Origin: Pseudomonadota bacterium
GTDB taxonomy: Bacteria > Pseudomonadota > Alphaproteobacteria > Rhodobacterales > Rhodobacteraceae
Direction: 5' to 3'
Assembly: GCA_021813365.1 (NCBI GenBank)
Contig: JAKALB010000015.1
Location: forward strand, 1-34,737
DNA: 34,737 bases
In this document: positions 8,615 to 16,107 of the stretch, in pieces
How positions within the stretch are numbered: position 1 is the stretch's first letter
How the letters are laid out: every line of letters begins with the position of its first letter
Translations under genes and position numbers: made by a program
The notes under the pieces: model-generated
What the model saw: only the letters and a program-made list of their open reading frames with translations
The model's database searches: none
Told to the model about the DNA's origin: nothing

Positions 8615-8661
8615 GACCGGCCATGGAAACGACAGGCGGCCGATCCTGCGGACGCGACCGT

Positions 8662-9492
8662 TCAGGGGCGGAGCGGGTCGGATTTGGCCAGGCGGTCGAA
8701 GGCCATCAGGCTGTCGACCAGGCGCGGCATGTCGGCAAGGGCGATCATGTTCGGGCCATCGGACGGCGCGCGGTCGGGATCTTCGTGGGTTTCGATGAAC
8801 ACACCGGCGATGCCGAGCGAAACGGCGGCCCGCGCCATGACCGGGGCGAATTCGCGCTGCCCGCCGGAGGAGGCACCCTGGCCGCCAGGTTGCTGCACCG
8901 AATGCGTGGCATCCATGATGACCGGCCAGCCGGTGCGGGCCATGATCGGCAGGCTGCGCATGTCGGCCACCAGCGTGTTGTAGCCGAAGCTGACGCCGCG
9001 TTCGGTGAGCAGGATCTTGCGGTTGCCGGTCGAGGCGACCTTGTCGGCCACGTTGGTCATGTCCCACGGCGCCAGAAACTGGCCCTTCTTGATGTTGACC
9101 ACCGCCCCGGTTTCGCCCGCCGCAATCAGGAGATCGGTCTGACGGCAGAGAAAGGCCGGGATCTGGATGACATCGACCACCGCCGCCGCCTCGCGCGCCT
9201 GCGCGATGTCATGCACATCGGTCAGCACCGCAATCCCCTGGGCGCGGACCGCCTGCAGCACGGCCAGGCCGGCCTCGATTCCCAGGCCGCGGCGACCGGA
9301 GAGCGAGGTGCGGTTGGCCTTGTCATAGCTGGCCTTGAACACATATTGCGCGCCCGCGCCCGCGGCAATTTCCGCCATCCGCCCGGCGATCATCTGGGCA
9401 TGGGTCAGGCTTTCGATCTGGCAGGGCCCGGCGATCAGCAGCAGGGGCCGATCATTGCCGACGGTCAGGTTGCCGATCTGCACATCTGTCAT
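8662..9492 (-). CDS. kdsA: 3-deoxy-8-phosphooctulonate synthase (KDO-8-P synthase)
   Basis: 276 aa from ATG 9492, which has a strong GGAGG 6 nt upstream; an in-frame ATG further up would add 11 poor residues. It condenses phosphoenolpyruvate with arabinose-5-phosphate to give KDO-8-P for lipid A inner core. Seen: LIAGPCQIES (19-28), FKASYDKANRTS, LTDVHD, IPAFLCRQTDL, and the DATHSVQQPGG loop. The Cys at position 24 in AGPC occupies the place where E. coli KdsA has Asn, so by family knowledge this should be a metal-dependent (class II) enzyme. Neighbouring genes are kps-like, but I see no operon with them because they are separated by about 100 nt. Confidence 0.95.
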   Translation of the reverse strand: MTDVQIGNLTVGNDRPLLLIAGPCQIESLTHAQMIAGRMAEIAAGAGAQYVFKASYDKANRTSLSGRRGLGIEAGLAVLQAVRAQGIAVLTDVHDIAQAREAAAVVDVIQIPAFLCRQTDLLIAAGETGAVVNIKKGQFLAPWDMTNVADKVASTGNRKILLTERGVSFGYNTLVADMRSLPIMARTGWPVIMDATHSVQQPGGQGASSGGQREFAPVMARAAVSLGIAGVFIETHEDPDRAPSDGPNMIALADMPRLVDSLMAFDRLAKSDPLRP

Positions 9493-9595
9493 GCGGGCCT
9501 CCATGCGTTGGGCAGGACATGCCATAGCCGCGGGCCGGGGGCCAGAGGGCGTGGGAGGGTTGCGGCAAGATGGGCCGGCCAGCCCATCCCGCGGC

Positions 9596-11350
9596 TCAAC
9601 TGGTCACTTGTTCGCGCAGGATCGCGATGGTCATCGAGATCATCAGGTAGATGCCGGCAAAGATCAGCAACGTCACCAGCGTGTTTTCGAATGCCTTGGG
9701 ATAGGAGGGCTCGTCCGGGGCGGTCGGATCGACCGCGACCGACAGATAGCGGGTCTGACGGTTCGCCTCGATCCGGGCGGTTTCCAGCGCGGTCGTGGCC
9801 TGGGCCAGCATCATCTGGCGGGTCTGCACCTCGGCCTGTGCCATGACCAACTGGCTTTGCACCGTCGCGACCGAGGTGCTGCCATCGGTGCCCTCGGTCA
9901 GCTTGGCGCGCAGCTGGTCGATCTGGTCCTGCAGGGCCTGGATGCGGCGTTTCACCGGCTCCATCCGGGCCGGGTTTGGCTGGGCGTTGGATTCCATCTG
10001 CGCCAGGGCCAGCTTTTCCTGGGTCATCTGGGTTTCCAGGGCGGAAATCTGGCCGGCGATCATGCTGGCCTCGGCCTCGGAACTGAGTGTCTTGTACTTC
10101 TCCTGTATGGCCAGCAGATCGGCCTGCGCCTTGACCAGCTTGGCCTGGGCATCCTGAAAACTGGCATTGGCCGAGGCCATCTGGTCGTCGCGCAAGCGCT
10201 GCGTCAGGTGATCGACCTGTTCCTCGGCGTAGGAAATCAGCGCGCGCGAGAATTCGACCGACTTGTCGGCGTCGGCCGAGGAAACGTCCATCTTGATGAC
10301 GCCTTCGGTCGGGTCATAGCTGATCTTCACATAATCGCGGTAAAGGTTGTAGGCCTGCGAATTGTTGGCGCCGGGGTCGAGCCGCTGGATCGGGTCTATC
10401 CGCGGGTCGCTGAAATGCGCGCGAAAACCCTTGTCGCGGTCCAGCCGCTCCATCGCCTCGGGCGATTGCAGATAGCCCTGGACCACGACGGAATCCTGGC
10501 TGGTGGCAAAGGATGTGCCCGAGAACAGGCCGGTCAGCGCCCCGGTCGACGGCGTCGCCTGCTGGATGACGAATTCGGAATGGGCGGTGAACATGGGGGT
10601 GGCGACCATGTAGAAATACCACCCCGCCAGGGCGGTGGGCAGCAGGACGAAGGCGGTCAGCCGGGCCCAGAGCAGCGCCAGTTTGCGGCGGCGGCGGCGG
10701 ACGATGTCCTTCTGGATGCGGCGCACTTCGGCGAGATGGGCGTCTTCGCTGCGCAGCTCGGTCGAGGGCAGGGCGACCGGCTTCACCGTCTGAGGCAGGC
10801 GGATGCCGTCGCCGGGCAGGGTGGTCAGCGCGCGCGAACCGCCCTCGGAGGGATCGACATCCTGGCCCGCGACCAGCTCCAGCACGGTGGATTTCTGAAA
10901 CGGGTCCATCCCCGCCTTGCGCAAGAGGCGCACGGCGTCGAAATCGGAGGTGGCGGGCAGCCCGTGCTTTTGTGCCAGGCGGCGGGCCATGCGCAACTGG
11001 CGGCCGGTGAGACCCTCGCGGCGGATGCCGTCGATGTCGACCGGGCCGGCGGGTGCAGCGGCGGTTGCGGCGGCTGGTGCGGCGGCTGGTGCGGCGGCGG
11101 CTGCGGCGGCTGGTGCAGGAGTGCTGCGCGCGGTTTCGAACACCTGATCGCCAAAACCGTCATCTGCGGTGTCGAACGGCAGGTCCGCGGCGGTGGCCTC
11201 GATCTGGATGCGGCGCCTTGGGCGGGCGCTGGCCGGATGGCCGGGCACCACGCGCACGGACGACTGGGCCGGATCAGGCTGGGCCGGGTCAGGCTGGGCC
11301 TGCGGCAGCGCATGTGGCCGGGTGCGGAAGCGGCTAACCTTGATTTTCAT
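9596..11350 (-). CDS. Capsule polysaccharide export inner-membrane protein (KpsE-like)
   Basis: 584 aa from ATG 11350; an ATG at 11356 is equally possible. The cytosolic N-terminal region is long and low-complexity: PDPAQ repeats, then an Ala/Pro run, then a conserved-looking block LTGRQLRMARRLAQKHGLP near 150. A basic stretch (RRRRRKLALLWARL) precedes transmembrane helix 1 (LTAFVLLPTALAGWYFYMV). A periplasmic part with strong coiled-coil features follows, and a second helix near the C-terminus (LVTLLIFAGIYLMISMTIAIL). This two-helix, coiled-coil plan is that of PCP-type KpsE/Wzz co-polymerase proteins, which link the ABC exporter to the outer-membrane channel. Its start overlaps the end of the kpsT-like gene, so the two are co-translated. 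The N-terminal extension is unusual compared with E. coli KpsE. Confidence 0.85.
   Translation of the reverse strand: MKIKVSRFRTRPHALPQAQPDPAQPDPAQSSVRVVPGHPASARPRRRIQIEATAADLPFDTADDGFGDQVFETARSTPAPAAAAAAAPAAAPAAATAAAPAGPVDIDGIRREGLTGRQLRMARRLAQKHGLPATSDFDAVRLLRKAGMDPFQKSTVLELVAGQDVDPSEGGSRALTTLPGDGIRLPQTVKPVALPSTELRSEDAHLAEVRRIQKDIVRRRRRKLALLWARLTAFVLLPTALAGWYFYMVATPMFTAHSEFVIQQATPSTGALTGLFSGTSFATSQDSVVVQGYLQSPEAMERLDRDKGFRAHFSDPRIDPIQRLDPGANNSQAYNLYRDYVKISYDPTEGVIKMDVSSADADKSVEFSRALISYAEEQVDHLTQRLRDDQMASANASFQDAQAKLVKAQADLLAIQEKYKTLSSEAEASMIAGQISALETQMTQEKLALAQMESNAQPNPARMEPVKRRIQALQDQIDQLRAKLTEGTDGSTSVATVQSQLVMAQAEVQTRQMMLAQATTALETARIEANRQTRYLSVAVDPTAPDEPSYPKAFENTLVTLLIFAGIYLMISMTIAILREQVTS
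11064..11117. repeat. Low-complexity tandem GCGGCGGCTGGT-type repeats in kpsE
   Basis: Imperfect 12-nt units encode the Ala/Pro-rich linker of the KpsE-like protein. A second 15-nt tandem pair lies at 11271-11300 and encodes PDPAQ twice. Both are candidates for length variation by slippage. Confidence 0.6.
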
Positions 11351-11993
11351 AGTCATAGAGCTGTTTGGCCTCTTCCAGCGAATCGAACATGTACAACTGG
11401 CCGTTGCGCAGCACGGCGGCCGAGCGGCAGAATTTCTCAAGTGTGCGGGGCTGGTGGCTGACGATGACCACGGTGGCGTTCTTCAGTCTTTCGCGCAACA
11501 CTCCGCCGGCCTTGCGATTGAATTCGACATCATTGGTGGCCGGCATGCCCTCGTCGATCAGATAGATGTCGAATTCCAGCGCCAGGGTCAGGGCAAAGTT
11601 GAACCGCGACCGCATGCCGCTGGAATAGGTGCCCACCGGGCGGTCGAAATATTCGCCCAGGCCGCACAGCCAGCGGCAGAAGCTTTCGACATAGTCGGGA
11701 TCCAGCCCGTAGAGCCGCGCGATGTAGCGCGAATTCTCGGTGCCGGTGTGCTTGGCGACGACACCGCCCATGAAGCCCAGCGGAAAGGAGATGCGCGAGG
11801 TGCGGATTATTCTTCCCTCGTCGGGCTTTTCCAGGCCGGCCATCATGTTGATGATCGTGGTCTTGCCCGTGCCATTGGCGGCCAGGATGCCCAGGGAATT
11901 GCCGATCTCGACCCGGAACGAGGCGCGATTGAGGATGACCTTGCGGGTCTTCCCGGTCCAGAAGGATTTGCTGACGTTCACGAACTCGATCAT
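11334..11993 (-). CDS. Capsule polysaccharide ABC transporter ATPase (KpsT-like)
   Basis: 219 aa, the KpsT size. It energises export of capsular polysaccharide across the inner membrane. Seen: MIEFVNVSKSF start, a Walker A region LAANGTGKTT, the KpsT/Wzt-type signature YSSGMRSRF in place of LSGGQ, Walker B FDIYLIDEG, and the H-loop VSHQ. The first Gly of the Walker A consensus (GxxxxGK[ST]) is Ala here; the GK-T-T core is intact. It overlaps the kpsE-like gene, and the usual permease partner KpsM is absent from the window. A Wzt-type O-antigen role is possible, but length and partner favour capsule. Confidence 0.88.
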   Translation of the reverse strand: MIEFVNVSKSFWTGKTRKVILNRASFRVEIGNSLGILAANGTGKTTIINMMAGLEKPDEGRIIRTSRISFPLGFMGGVVAKHTGTENSRYIARLYGLDPDYVESFCRWLCGLGEYFDRPVGTYSSGMRSRFNFALTLALEFDIYLIDEGMPATNDVEFNRKAGGVLRERLKNATVVIVSHQPRTLEKFCRSAAVLRNGQLYMFDSLEEAKQLYDYENQG

Positions 11994-12086
11994 GCGAACC
12001 CTTGCCGGCCTGACGCGCGCGAACGGTGCCGCACACCCCGGGCTTTCTACACCCCTGTGGTTAACCCTGCCTTGCCAGTCGCGCGG

Positions 12087-12112
12087 CCCCAATGCCGCGC
12101 CCCAATGCCGCG
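12087..12112. repeat. Two perfect tandem 13-nt units upstream of the kpsT-like gene
   Basis: CCCCAATGCCGCG occurs twice head to tail in the 179-nt gap between the kpsT-like start and the nhaA-like stop. A GGTTAACC palindrome lies nearby at 12057-12064. I see no gene in the gap. Confidence 0.65.
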
Positions 12113-12172
12113 CCCAGTTTCCCCCCATGACACAAACAGATCAATACGGCTCCATTATGTCGGAATTCCGCC

Positions 12173-13423
12173 TTATCTGGCAACCGGGTCCGCTCGGCGC
12201 CGGCGCATCACCCGCGACCACAGCGCCAGCCCGGCCCCGGGGATCAGGCTGATGGCCAGGCCCAGCCGCGCGGCCTCGGCCATGGCGCCGCCGGGCAGGC
12301 TGGCATCGATCGACAGGGCGGGGATGGTGAAGCCCATCGCCGACAGCACTGCCAGACGCACCAGGTCGACCCGCCCGACGCCCTGCGGCAAGGCGGCGCG
12401 GCCGGATGCCACGGCCAGCGCCATGCCCGCCAGCAGGCCCAGGGGCTTGCCCAGCAGGAATGCGGCGCCGGCAGTCAGCGTCACGGTGGTCAGGGCGCCG
12501 AAATCCAGGCCGCCGCGCGTCAGGCCGAACAGGAACAGCGTCACCGCCACCGGCCGGACCAACACCTGTGCCAGCCGGTTCAGCGGGTCGTGCAGATGCG
12601 CTTCGGCCTCGGCGAACAGGCCGAAGGTGCGGTCGGCATGAGGCAGGATCGGGATCAGCGGGATCAATCCCAGCGCGCCCGGCAGCCCCGACAGGGCCAC
12701 GCCCGCCCAACTGGCCAGACCCGCCAGGACATAGGGCCAAAGCCGGGTCGCACGCCGCCGCAACCGCTCGGGTGCCGAAGGGCGGGCGTGCCGCGCCGCC
12801 CAGAGCCAGACCCCCGGCATCGCCAGGGCCGGCAGTAGCAGCCAGCCCGGCTTCAACCCCTCCGACGGATAGGCGACACCCGCCACGATCAGGCCCAGGA
12901 TGTCGAAGGCGATGGTCACCAGCAGCAGGAGATGCAGCGCCGGATGGCCGGGGCCAAAGGTGAACCGCCCCGCCGCATAGGCCAGCACCACATCGGCGCC
13001 GATCGCCACCGGCCAGCCCGCGCCGGGCCAGGCTTCGATCGGCCGGGGCAGGATCATCGACAGCCCGACCCAGACCACCAGCGCCCCCAGGATGCCGCCC
13101 AGCACCCCGGCCAGCGGCAACAGCGCCGGCCATTCCCGCGGCCCCGAACGGCGCAGAGCACCGCGCTCGAGCACCAGCGCCTCCCAGAACTCCTTGGCCA
13201 GAAAGGCCATGACCAGCGCCATCAGCCCGCCCGACACGGCGGACAGAGGCGTCACGCTGTCGGGAAGCGCCGTCCAGCCTTCGGGAAAGGGCAGATCGGC
13301 CAGGCGGAACTCGATCGCATCATAATAGCTGGCGGGGGCCAGATTGACCCAGAGCGTGGCCAGGCCGATCCCGGCCAGTAGCGCACGGGCAAAATGCCGG
13401 ACGAAGGGAGAGACGCGATACAT
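12173..13423 (-). CDS. NhaA-type Na+/H+ antiporter, divergent
   Basis: 416 aa, polytopic with about 11-12 hydrophobic segments. Known role of the family: electrogenic Na+ efflux for H+ at the inner membrane. Family landmarks can be aligned by eye: GADVVLA corresponds to the TDIAFA helix with Asp133 of E. coli NhaA, AFDILGLIV to AIIDDLGAI, and FLLGKPLGLL to the Lys300 helix. The alignment keeps Asp133, Asp163 and Lys300, but the residue matching Asp164 is Ile. That residue matters in E. coli, so ion specificity or stoichiometry may differ. The ATG at 13423 has AAGGCGG just upstream. It is a single gene, divergent from the SseB gene across a repeat element. Confidence 0.82.
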   Translation of the reverse strand: MYRVSPFVRHFARALLAGIGLATLWVNLAPASYYDAIEFRLADLPFPEGWTALPDSVTPLSAVSGGLMALVMAFLAKEFWEALVLERGALRRSGPREWPALLPLAGVLGGILGALVVWVGLSMILPRPIEAWPGAGWPVAIGADVVLAYAAGRFTFGPGHPALHLLLLVTIAFDILGLIVAGVAYPSEGLKPGWLLLPALAMPGVWLWAARHARPSAPERLRRRATRLWPYVLAGLASWAGVALSGLPGALGLIPLIPILPHADRTFGLFAEAEAHLHDPLNRLAQVLVRPVAVTLFLFGLTRGGLDFGALTTVTLTAGAAFLLGKPLGLLAGMALAVASGRAALPQGVGRVDLVRLAVLSAMGFTIPALSIDASLPGGAMAEAARLGLAISLIPGAGLALWSRVMRRRRADPVAR

Positions 13424-13569
13424 GGGCCGCCTTGCTGAACCCTGCCGGGATAGAGCCTGCCCGGTTCCGGCGCAAGCCGGGATGGCCGGCCGATTGCCGC
13501 ACCGGCCCGCACCCCCGCATGCCGCCGCAGAGGCTGCGGCCGCGATCCCTGGCGCAGCTCGCGCGCTGC

Positions 13570-13733
13570 TTCACCTTGCGCCAAATATCCCGGGGGAGGC
13601 GAAGCCGGGGGCAGAGCCCCCATTCCGCCGTCCGCCGCGCCCGGCCATCCCCGCCCCTGGCAGTCCGAGGCCCCGGCCGGGCGCCCGTGGCCGGTGGCGT
13701 GGCCTCCGGCGGGGATATTTGCAGCAAGATGAA
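13570..13733. mobile_element. MITE-like element with 22-bp terminal inverted repeats
   Basis: Left end 13570-13591 and right end 13712-13733 are inverted copies matching at 19 of 22 positions; both contain the AAATATCCC/GGGATATTT core. Just inside the left end is a GC hairpin, GGGGGC-AGA-GCCCCC (13607-13621). The 164-bp interval encodes nothing I can recognise. No target duplication is evident. The ends are copies of the dispersed repeat also found at 21.7, 25.5 and 31.4 kb. Confidence 0.5.
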
Positions 13734-13791
13734 AGGGCCCGGTCTGGACTTTGATCCGGGTCTGGGGCAGGGCTGAAAGGGCAGGCCAGGG

Positions 13792-14577
13792 ATGGGAATG
13801 GCGATGGAGCTTTCGGCACTCGATCGGGCGATGGGCGCGGGCGACGGCGAGGAATGGGCCTTCTGGCGTGCCTTTGCCGAGGCGGAACTGTTCCTGATGC
13901 TGGCGGAGGAGGCGCGGGACCGCGATCTGCGTCCGCAGGTCTATGCGGTCAGCGAAGGGTCCATGGTGCTGGTCTTTGACCGCGAGGATCGGCTGGCACG
14001 TTTCGCACCGGTGCCGGTGCCCTATGCCGCGCTGCCGGGGCGGGTCGTGGCCCAGCTGGCGGCGGAGAAGGGGCTGGCGGTCGGCTTGAACCTGGGCTCG
14101 GGTGCGGTGTCGGAAACCGTACTGCCCGCCGAGGCGCTGGTCTGGCTGGTGGAGAGGCTGGCGGAGGCGAGCGCGGTCGGGGTCGAGGACCGGGCCGAGG
14201 CGGTGGCCGCGCCGCAACTGGGCGCGGTCGGACTGGCGGCGGTCGAGGCCGCGATGCGGGGCGCGGCGGGTCTGGCCGGCGAGGCGCTGCTGGCGCAGGT
14301 GCGGTTTGCCGGCGGTCGGCAGGGCACGCTGCTGGCCTTTCCGGGCGTGGGCCCGGGCGATCAGCCGGCGGTGGCGCGCGCCGTGGCCGAGGCTCTGGCG
14401 CTGTCGGGTCTGGATGCGGCGGCGCTGGATGTGGCCTTTCCCGATCCGGGCTCGGCCCTGGCCGACAGCCTGCGCCGGGTGGGCCGGCGCTATGTGCCGC
14501 AGGTGCCGGCGACAGAGCCGGAGCCGCCGCCGCCGGGCCCGGGGATGGACAAGAGCCGGGTGCCGCGGCTGAAATGA
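13792..14577 (+). CDS. SseB-family protein
   Basis: 261 aa if the first ATG is used; in-frame ATGs at 13798 and 13804 are also plausible and the ribosome-binding site does not decide. The N-terminal half looks like an SseB N-terminal domain: AEAELFLMLAEEARDRDLRPQVY, then MVLVFDREDRLARF and the ALPGRVVAQLAAEKGLAVGLNLGS strand-helix pattern. The tail is Pro-rich. SseB-family proteins are small cytosolic proteins of unclear function in this group; the name comes from an enterobacterial protein. No operon partner; rplM-rpsI follows on the same strand with its own promoter. Confidence 0.7.
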   Translation: MGMAMELSALDRAMGAGDGEEWAFWRAFAEAELFLMLAEEARDRDLRPQVYAVSEGSMVLVFDREDRLARFAPVPVPYAALPGRVVAQLAAEKGLAVGLNLGSGAVSETVLPAEALVWLVERLAEASAVGVEDRAEAVAAPQLGAVGLAAVEAAMRGAAGLAGEALLAQVRFAGGRQGTLLAFPGVGPGDQPAVARAVAEALALSGLDAAALDVAFPDPGSALADSLRRVGRRYVPQVPATEPEPPPPGPGMDKSRVPRLK

Positions 14578-14601
14578 TGGGGTAATATAATACCGTATCA
14601 T
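14574..14601. promoter_or_regulatory. 28-bp dyad over the sseB stop codon
   Basis: ATGAT-2 nt-GGTA-ATATAA-TACC-2 nt-ATCAT, symmetric at 11 of 14 base pairs. It covers the SseB stop codon and begins the AT-rich stretch before the rplM promoter. It could be an operator or a weak hairpin; there is no U-run. Confidence 0.4.
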
Positions 14602-14643
14602 GCAACGCATTGAAATTGCGCGATGAAAACTGTGATGCCGCAC

Positions 14644-14672
14644 TTGACTTCATGGGGCGGGCGGTGGATAAG
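14644..14672 (+). promoter_or_regulatory. rplM-rpsI promoter
   Basis: TTGACT (14644-14649), 17 nt, GATAAG (14667-14672). Near-consensus -35 with optimal spacing, giving a start near 14679 and a leader of about 48 nt to the rplM ATG. Confidence 0.7.
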
Positions 14673-14687
14673 CCGCCATCCTTGACC

Positions 14688-14708
14688 GGCGGGCCCGAAA
14701 GGCCTGCC
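14688..14708 (+). promoter_or_regulatory. Hairpin in the rplM leader
   Basis: GGCGGGCC, loop CGAAA, GGCCTGCC: an 8-bp stem with one G-U pair, ending 18 nt before the rplM start in a leader that lacks a good Shine-Dalgarno. It is a candidate site for feedback control by a ribosomal protein; this is inference. Confidence 0.45.
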
Positions 14709-14726
14709 CCAATGCATGGGTTCGAA

Positions 14727-15191
14727 ATGCAAACCTTCACCGCAACGCCTGCGGATATCGAGAAGAAATGGATCCTGATCGACGCCGAGGGTGTCGTTCT
14801 GGGCCGTCTCGCCTCGATCGTGGCCAATCTTCTGCGCGGCAAGCACAAGCCGACCTTCACGCCGCACATGGACATGGGCGACAACGTGATCATCATCAAC
14901 GCCGAAAAGGTGCAGATGACCGGCAACAAGCGTGCCGACAAGATGTATTACTGGCACACCGGCCATCCCGGCGGGATCAAGGGCCGCACCGCCCGTCAGG
15001 TGCTGGAAGGTGCCCATCCCGAGCGCGTGGTCGAAAAGGCGGTCGAGCGGATGATCAGCCGCAACAAGCTGGGCCGCCAGCAGATGACGCATCTGCGCGT
15101 CTATGCCGGCGCCGAGCATCCGCATGCGGCGCAGGAGCCCGCCGTGCTCGACGTCAAGTCGTTGAACCCGAAGAACAGCCGGAGCGCGTGA
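14727..15191 (+). CDS. rplM: 50S ribosomal protein L13 (uL13)
   Basis: 154 aa from [15 protein letters not shown], the start seen in alphaproteobacterial L13. Family motifs are clear: [45 protein letters not shown], and the C-terminal [17 protein letters not shown]13 is an early-assembly protein of the large subunit. The frame is open upstream to 14610, but those residues are not L13-like and lie over the promoter. rpsI begins 2 nt after the stop, the standard L13-S9 operon. Confidence 0.97.
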   Translation: MQTFTATPADIEKKWILIDAEGVVLGRLASIVANLLRGKHKPTFTPHMDMGDNVIIINAEKVQMTGNKRADKMYYWHTGHPGGIKGRTARQVLEGAHPERVVEKAVERMISRNKLGRQQMTHLRVYAGAEHPHAAQEPAVLDVKSLNPKNSRSA

Positions 15192-15193
15192 TC

Positions 15194-15685
15194 ATGGCCG
15201 AAATCAAGTCTCTGGACGATCTGAAATCGGCCGTTTCCGCTGCGGCCCCGGCCGCTGCCGCTGCCGAAGCCCCCAAGCGGGTTCCCGTGCGCGACAAGCT
15301 GGGCCGTGCCTATGCGACCGGCAAGCGCAAGAATGCGGTCGCCCGCGTCTGGATCAAGCCGGGTTCCGGCAAGGTCGTGGTGAACGGCAAGGCGATGGCA
15401 GACTACTTTGCCCGCCCGGTGTTGCAGATGATCCTGCGCCAGCCCTTCACCGTGGCCAATGTCGAGGGCCAGTTCGACGTGATGGCGACGGTTGCCGGTG
15501 GCGGCCTGTCGGGCCAGGCCGGCGCGGTGAAGCACGGCGTGTCGAAGGCGCTGCAGCTTTACGAACCTGCCCTGCGCGGCGCGCTGAAGGCTGCGGGTTT
15601 CCTGACCCGCGACAGCCGCGTGGTGGAACGCAAGAAGTACGGCAAGCGCAAGGCTCGCCGCAGCTTCCAGTTCTCGAAGCGCTGA
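15194..15685 (+). CDS. rpsI: 30S ribosomal protein S9 (uS9)
   Basis: 163 aa. The C-terminal 130 residues are canonical S9: [49 protein letters not shown], and the basic tail [17 protein letters not shown] that reaches the P-site tRNA. The first ~30 residues are an alphaproteobacterial-type extension rich in Ala. ATG 15194 follows the rplM stop by two bases. A strong terminator follows 24 nt after the stop codon. Confidence 0.97.
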   Translation: MAEIKSLDDLKSAVSAAAPAAAAAEAPKRVPVRDKLGRAYATGKRKNAVARVWIKPGSGKVVVNGKAMADYFARPVLQMILRQPFTVANVEGQFDVMATVAGGGLSGQAGAVKHGVSKALQLYEPALRGALKAAGFLTRDSRVVERKKYGKRKARRSFQFSKR

Positions 15686-15708
15686 GCTTTCGTCCAATCG
15701 GGTTACGG

Positions 15709-15740
15709 CAAGGCGCGGCTTCGGCTGCGCCTTGTGCTTT
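15709..15740 (+). terminator. Rho-independent terminator of rplM-rpsI
   Basis: An 11-bp stem (15709-15719 with 15724-15734, one G-U pair) capped by a TTCG tetraloop and followed by TGCTTT. Excellent stem, modest U-tract. Confidence 0.8.
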
Positions 15741-15803
15741 CTGCGCAAGCCGCCGCCGGCAGATGTGCGGCCACCGCATGTCGCGCCATGCGGGCCGAGC
15801 TGC

Positions 15804-15830
15804 AAAAAAAAGGGCCGCATGACGCGGCCC
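15804..15830 (-). terminator. Rho-independent terminator of the DUF1127 gene
   Basis: On the minus strand GGGCCGC, loop GTCAT, GCGGCCC, then eight T. A perfect 7-bp GC stem and full U-run about 60 nt after the DUF1127 stop. Confidence 0.92.
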
Positions 15831-15891
15831 AGTCGGGGAACTCATTCACAATTCGGGCGGGGCAGGGCGAGTCTCGGGTCGGCTTGAGGGA

Positions 15892-16107
15892 TCAGGCTCG
15901 CCAGAAGGGCTTGGCCGCTTCGGCCCGGGCCTGCGCCGGATCCAGCCCGATGTCGCGCAGCAGGTGGACGTCCAGCGCACGCAGGTCGCGGCGGGTGCGT
16001 CGGCGCAGGTCGGCGGCCACAACGGCCAGGGCCAGGCGCAGCACCAGGCGCGACAGCGGCGGCAGCGAGATGCGGGACAGGTCGGGAAGGGCGAGGGCGG
16101 TGCTCAT
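15892..16107 (-). CDS. DUF1127 (YjiS-like) small Arg-rich protein
   Basis: 71 aa. The C-terminal half matches the DUF1127 pattern: RRRTRRDLRALDVHLLRDIGLDPAQARAEA, ending AAKPFWRA. The N-terminal half is hydrophobic/Leu-rich. Known of the family: short proteins in alphaproteobacteria, some shown to bind RNA and affect sRNA maturation or phosphate metabolism (CcaF1-type and Agrobacterium members). The ATG at 16107 has no Shine-Dalgarno and directly abuts the palindrome TTGTATTGATACAA, so the mRNA may be leaderless. It has its own strong terminator and is divergent from the MocR regulator, which probably controls it. Confidence 0.85.
   Translation of the reverse strand: MSTALALPDLSRISLPPLSRLVLRLALAVVAADLRRRTRRDLRALDVHLLRDIGLDPAQARAEAAKPFWRA

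Noticed and set aside
9335-11461. Plus-strand open frame of about 700 codons opposite kdsA and the kpsE-like gene
   Set aside because: Antisense shadow; the minus strand has the recognisable coiled-coil membrane protein and KdsA motifs.
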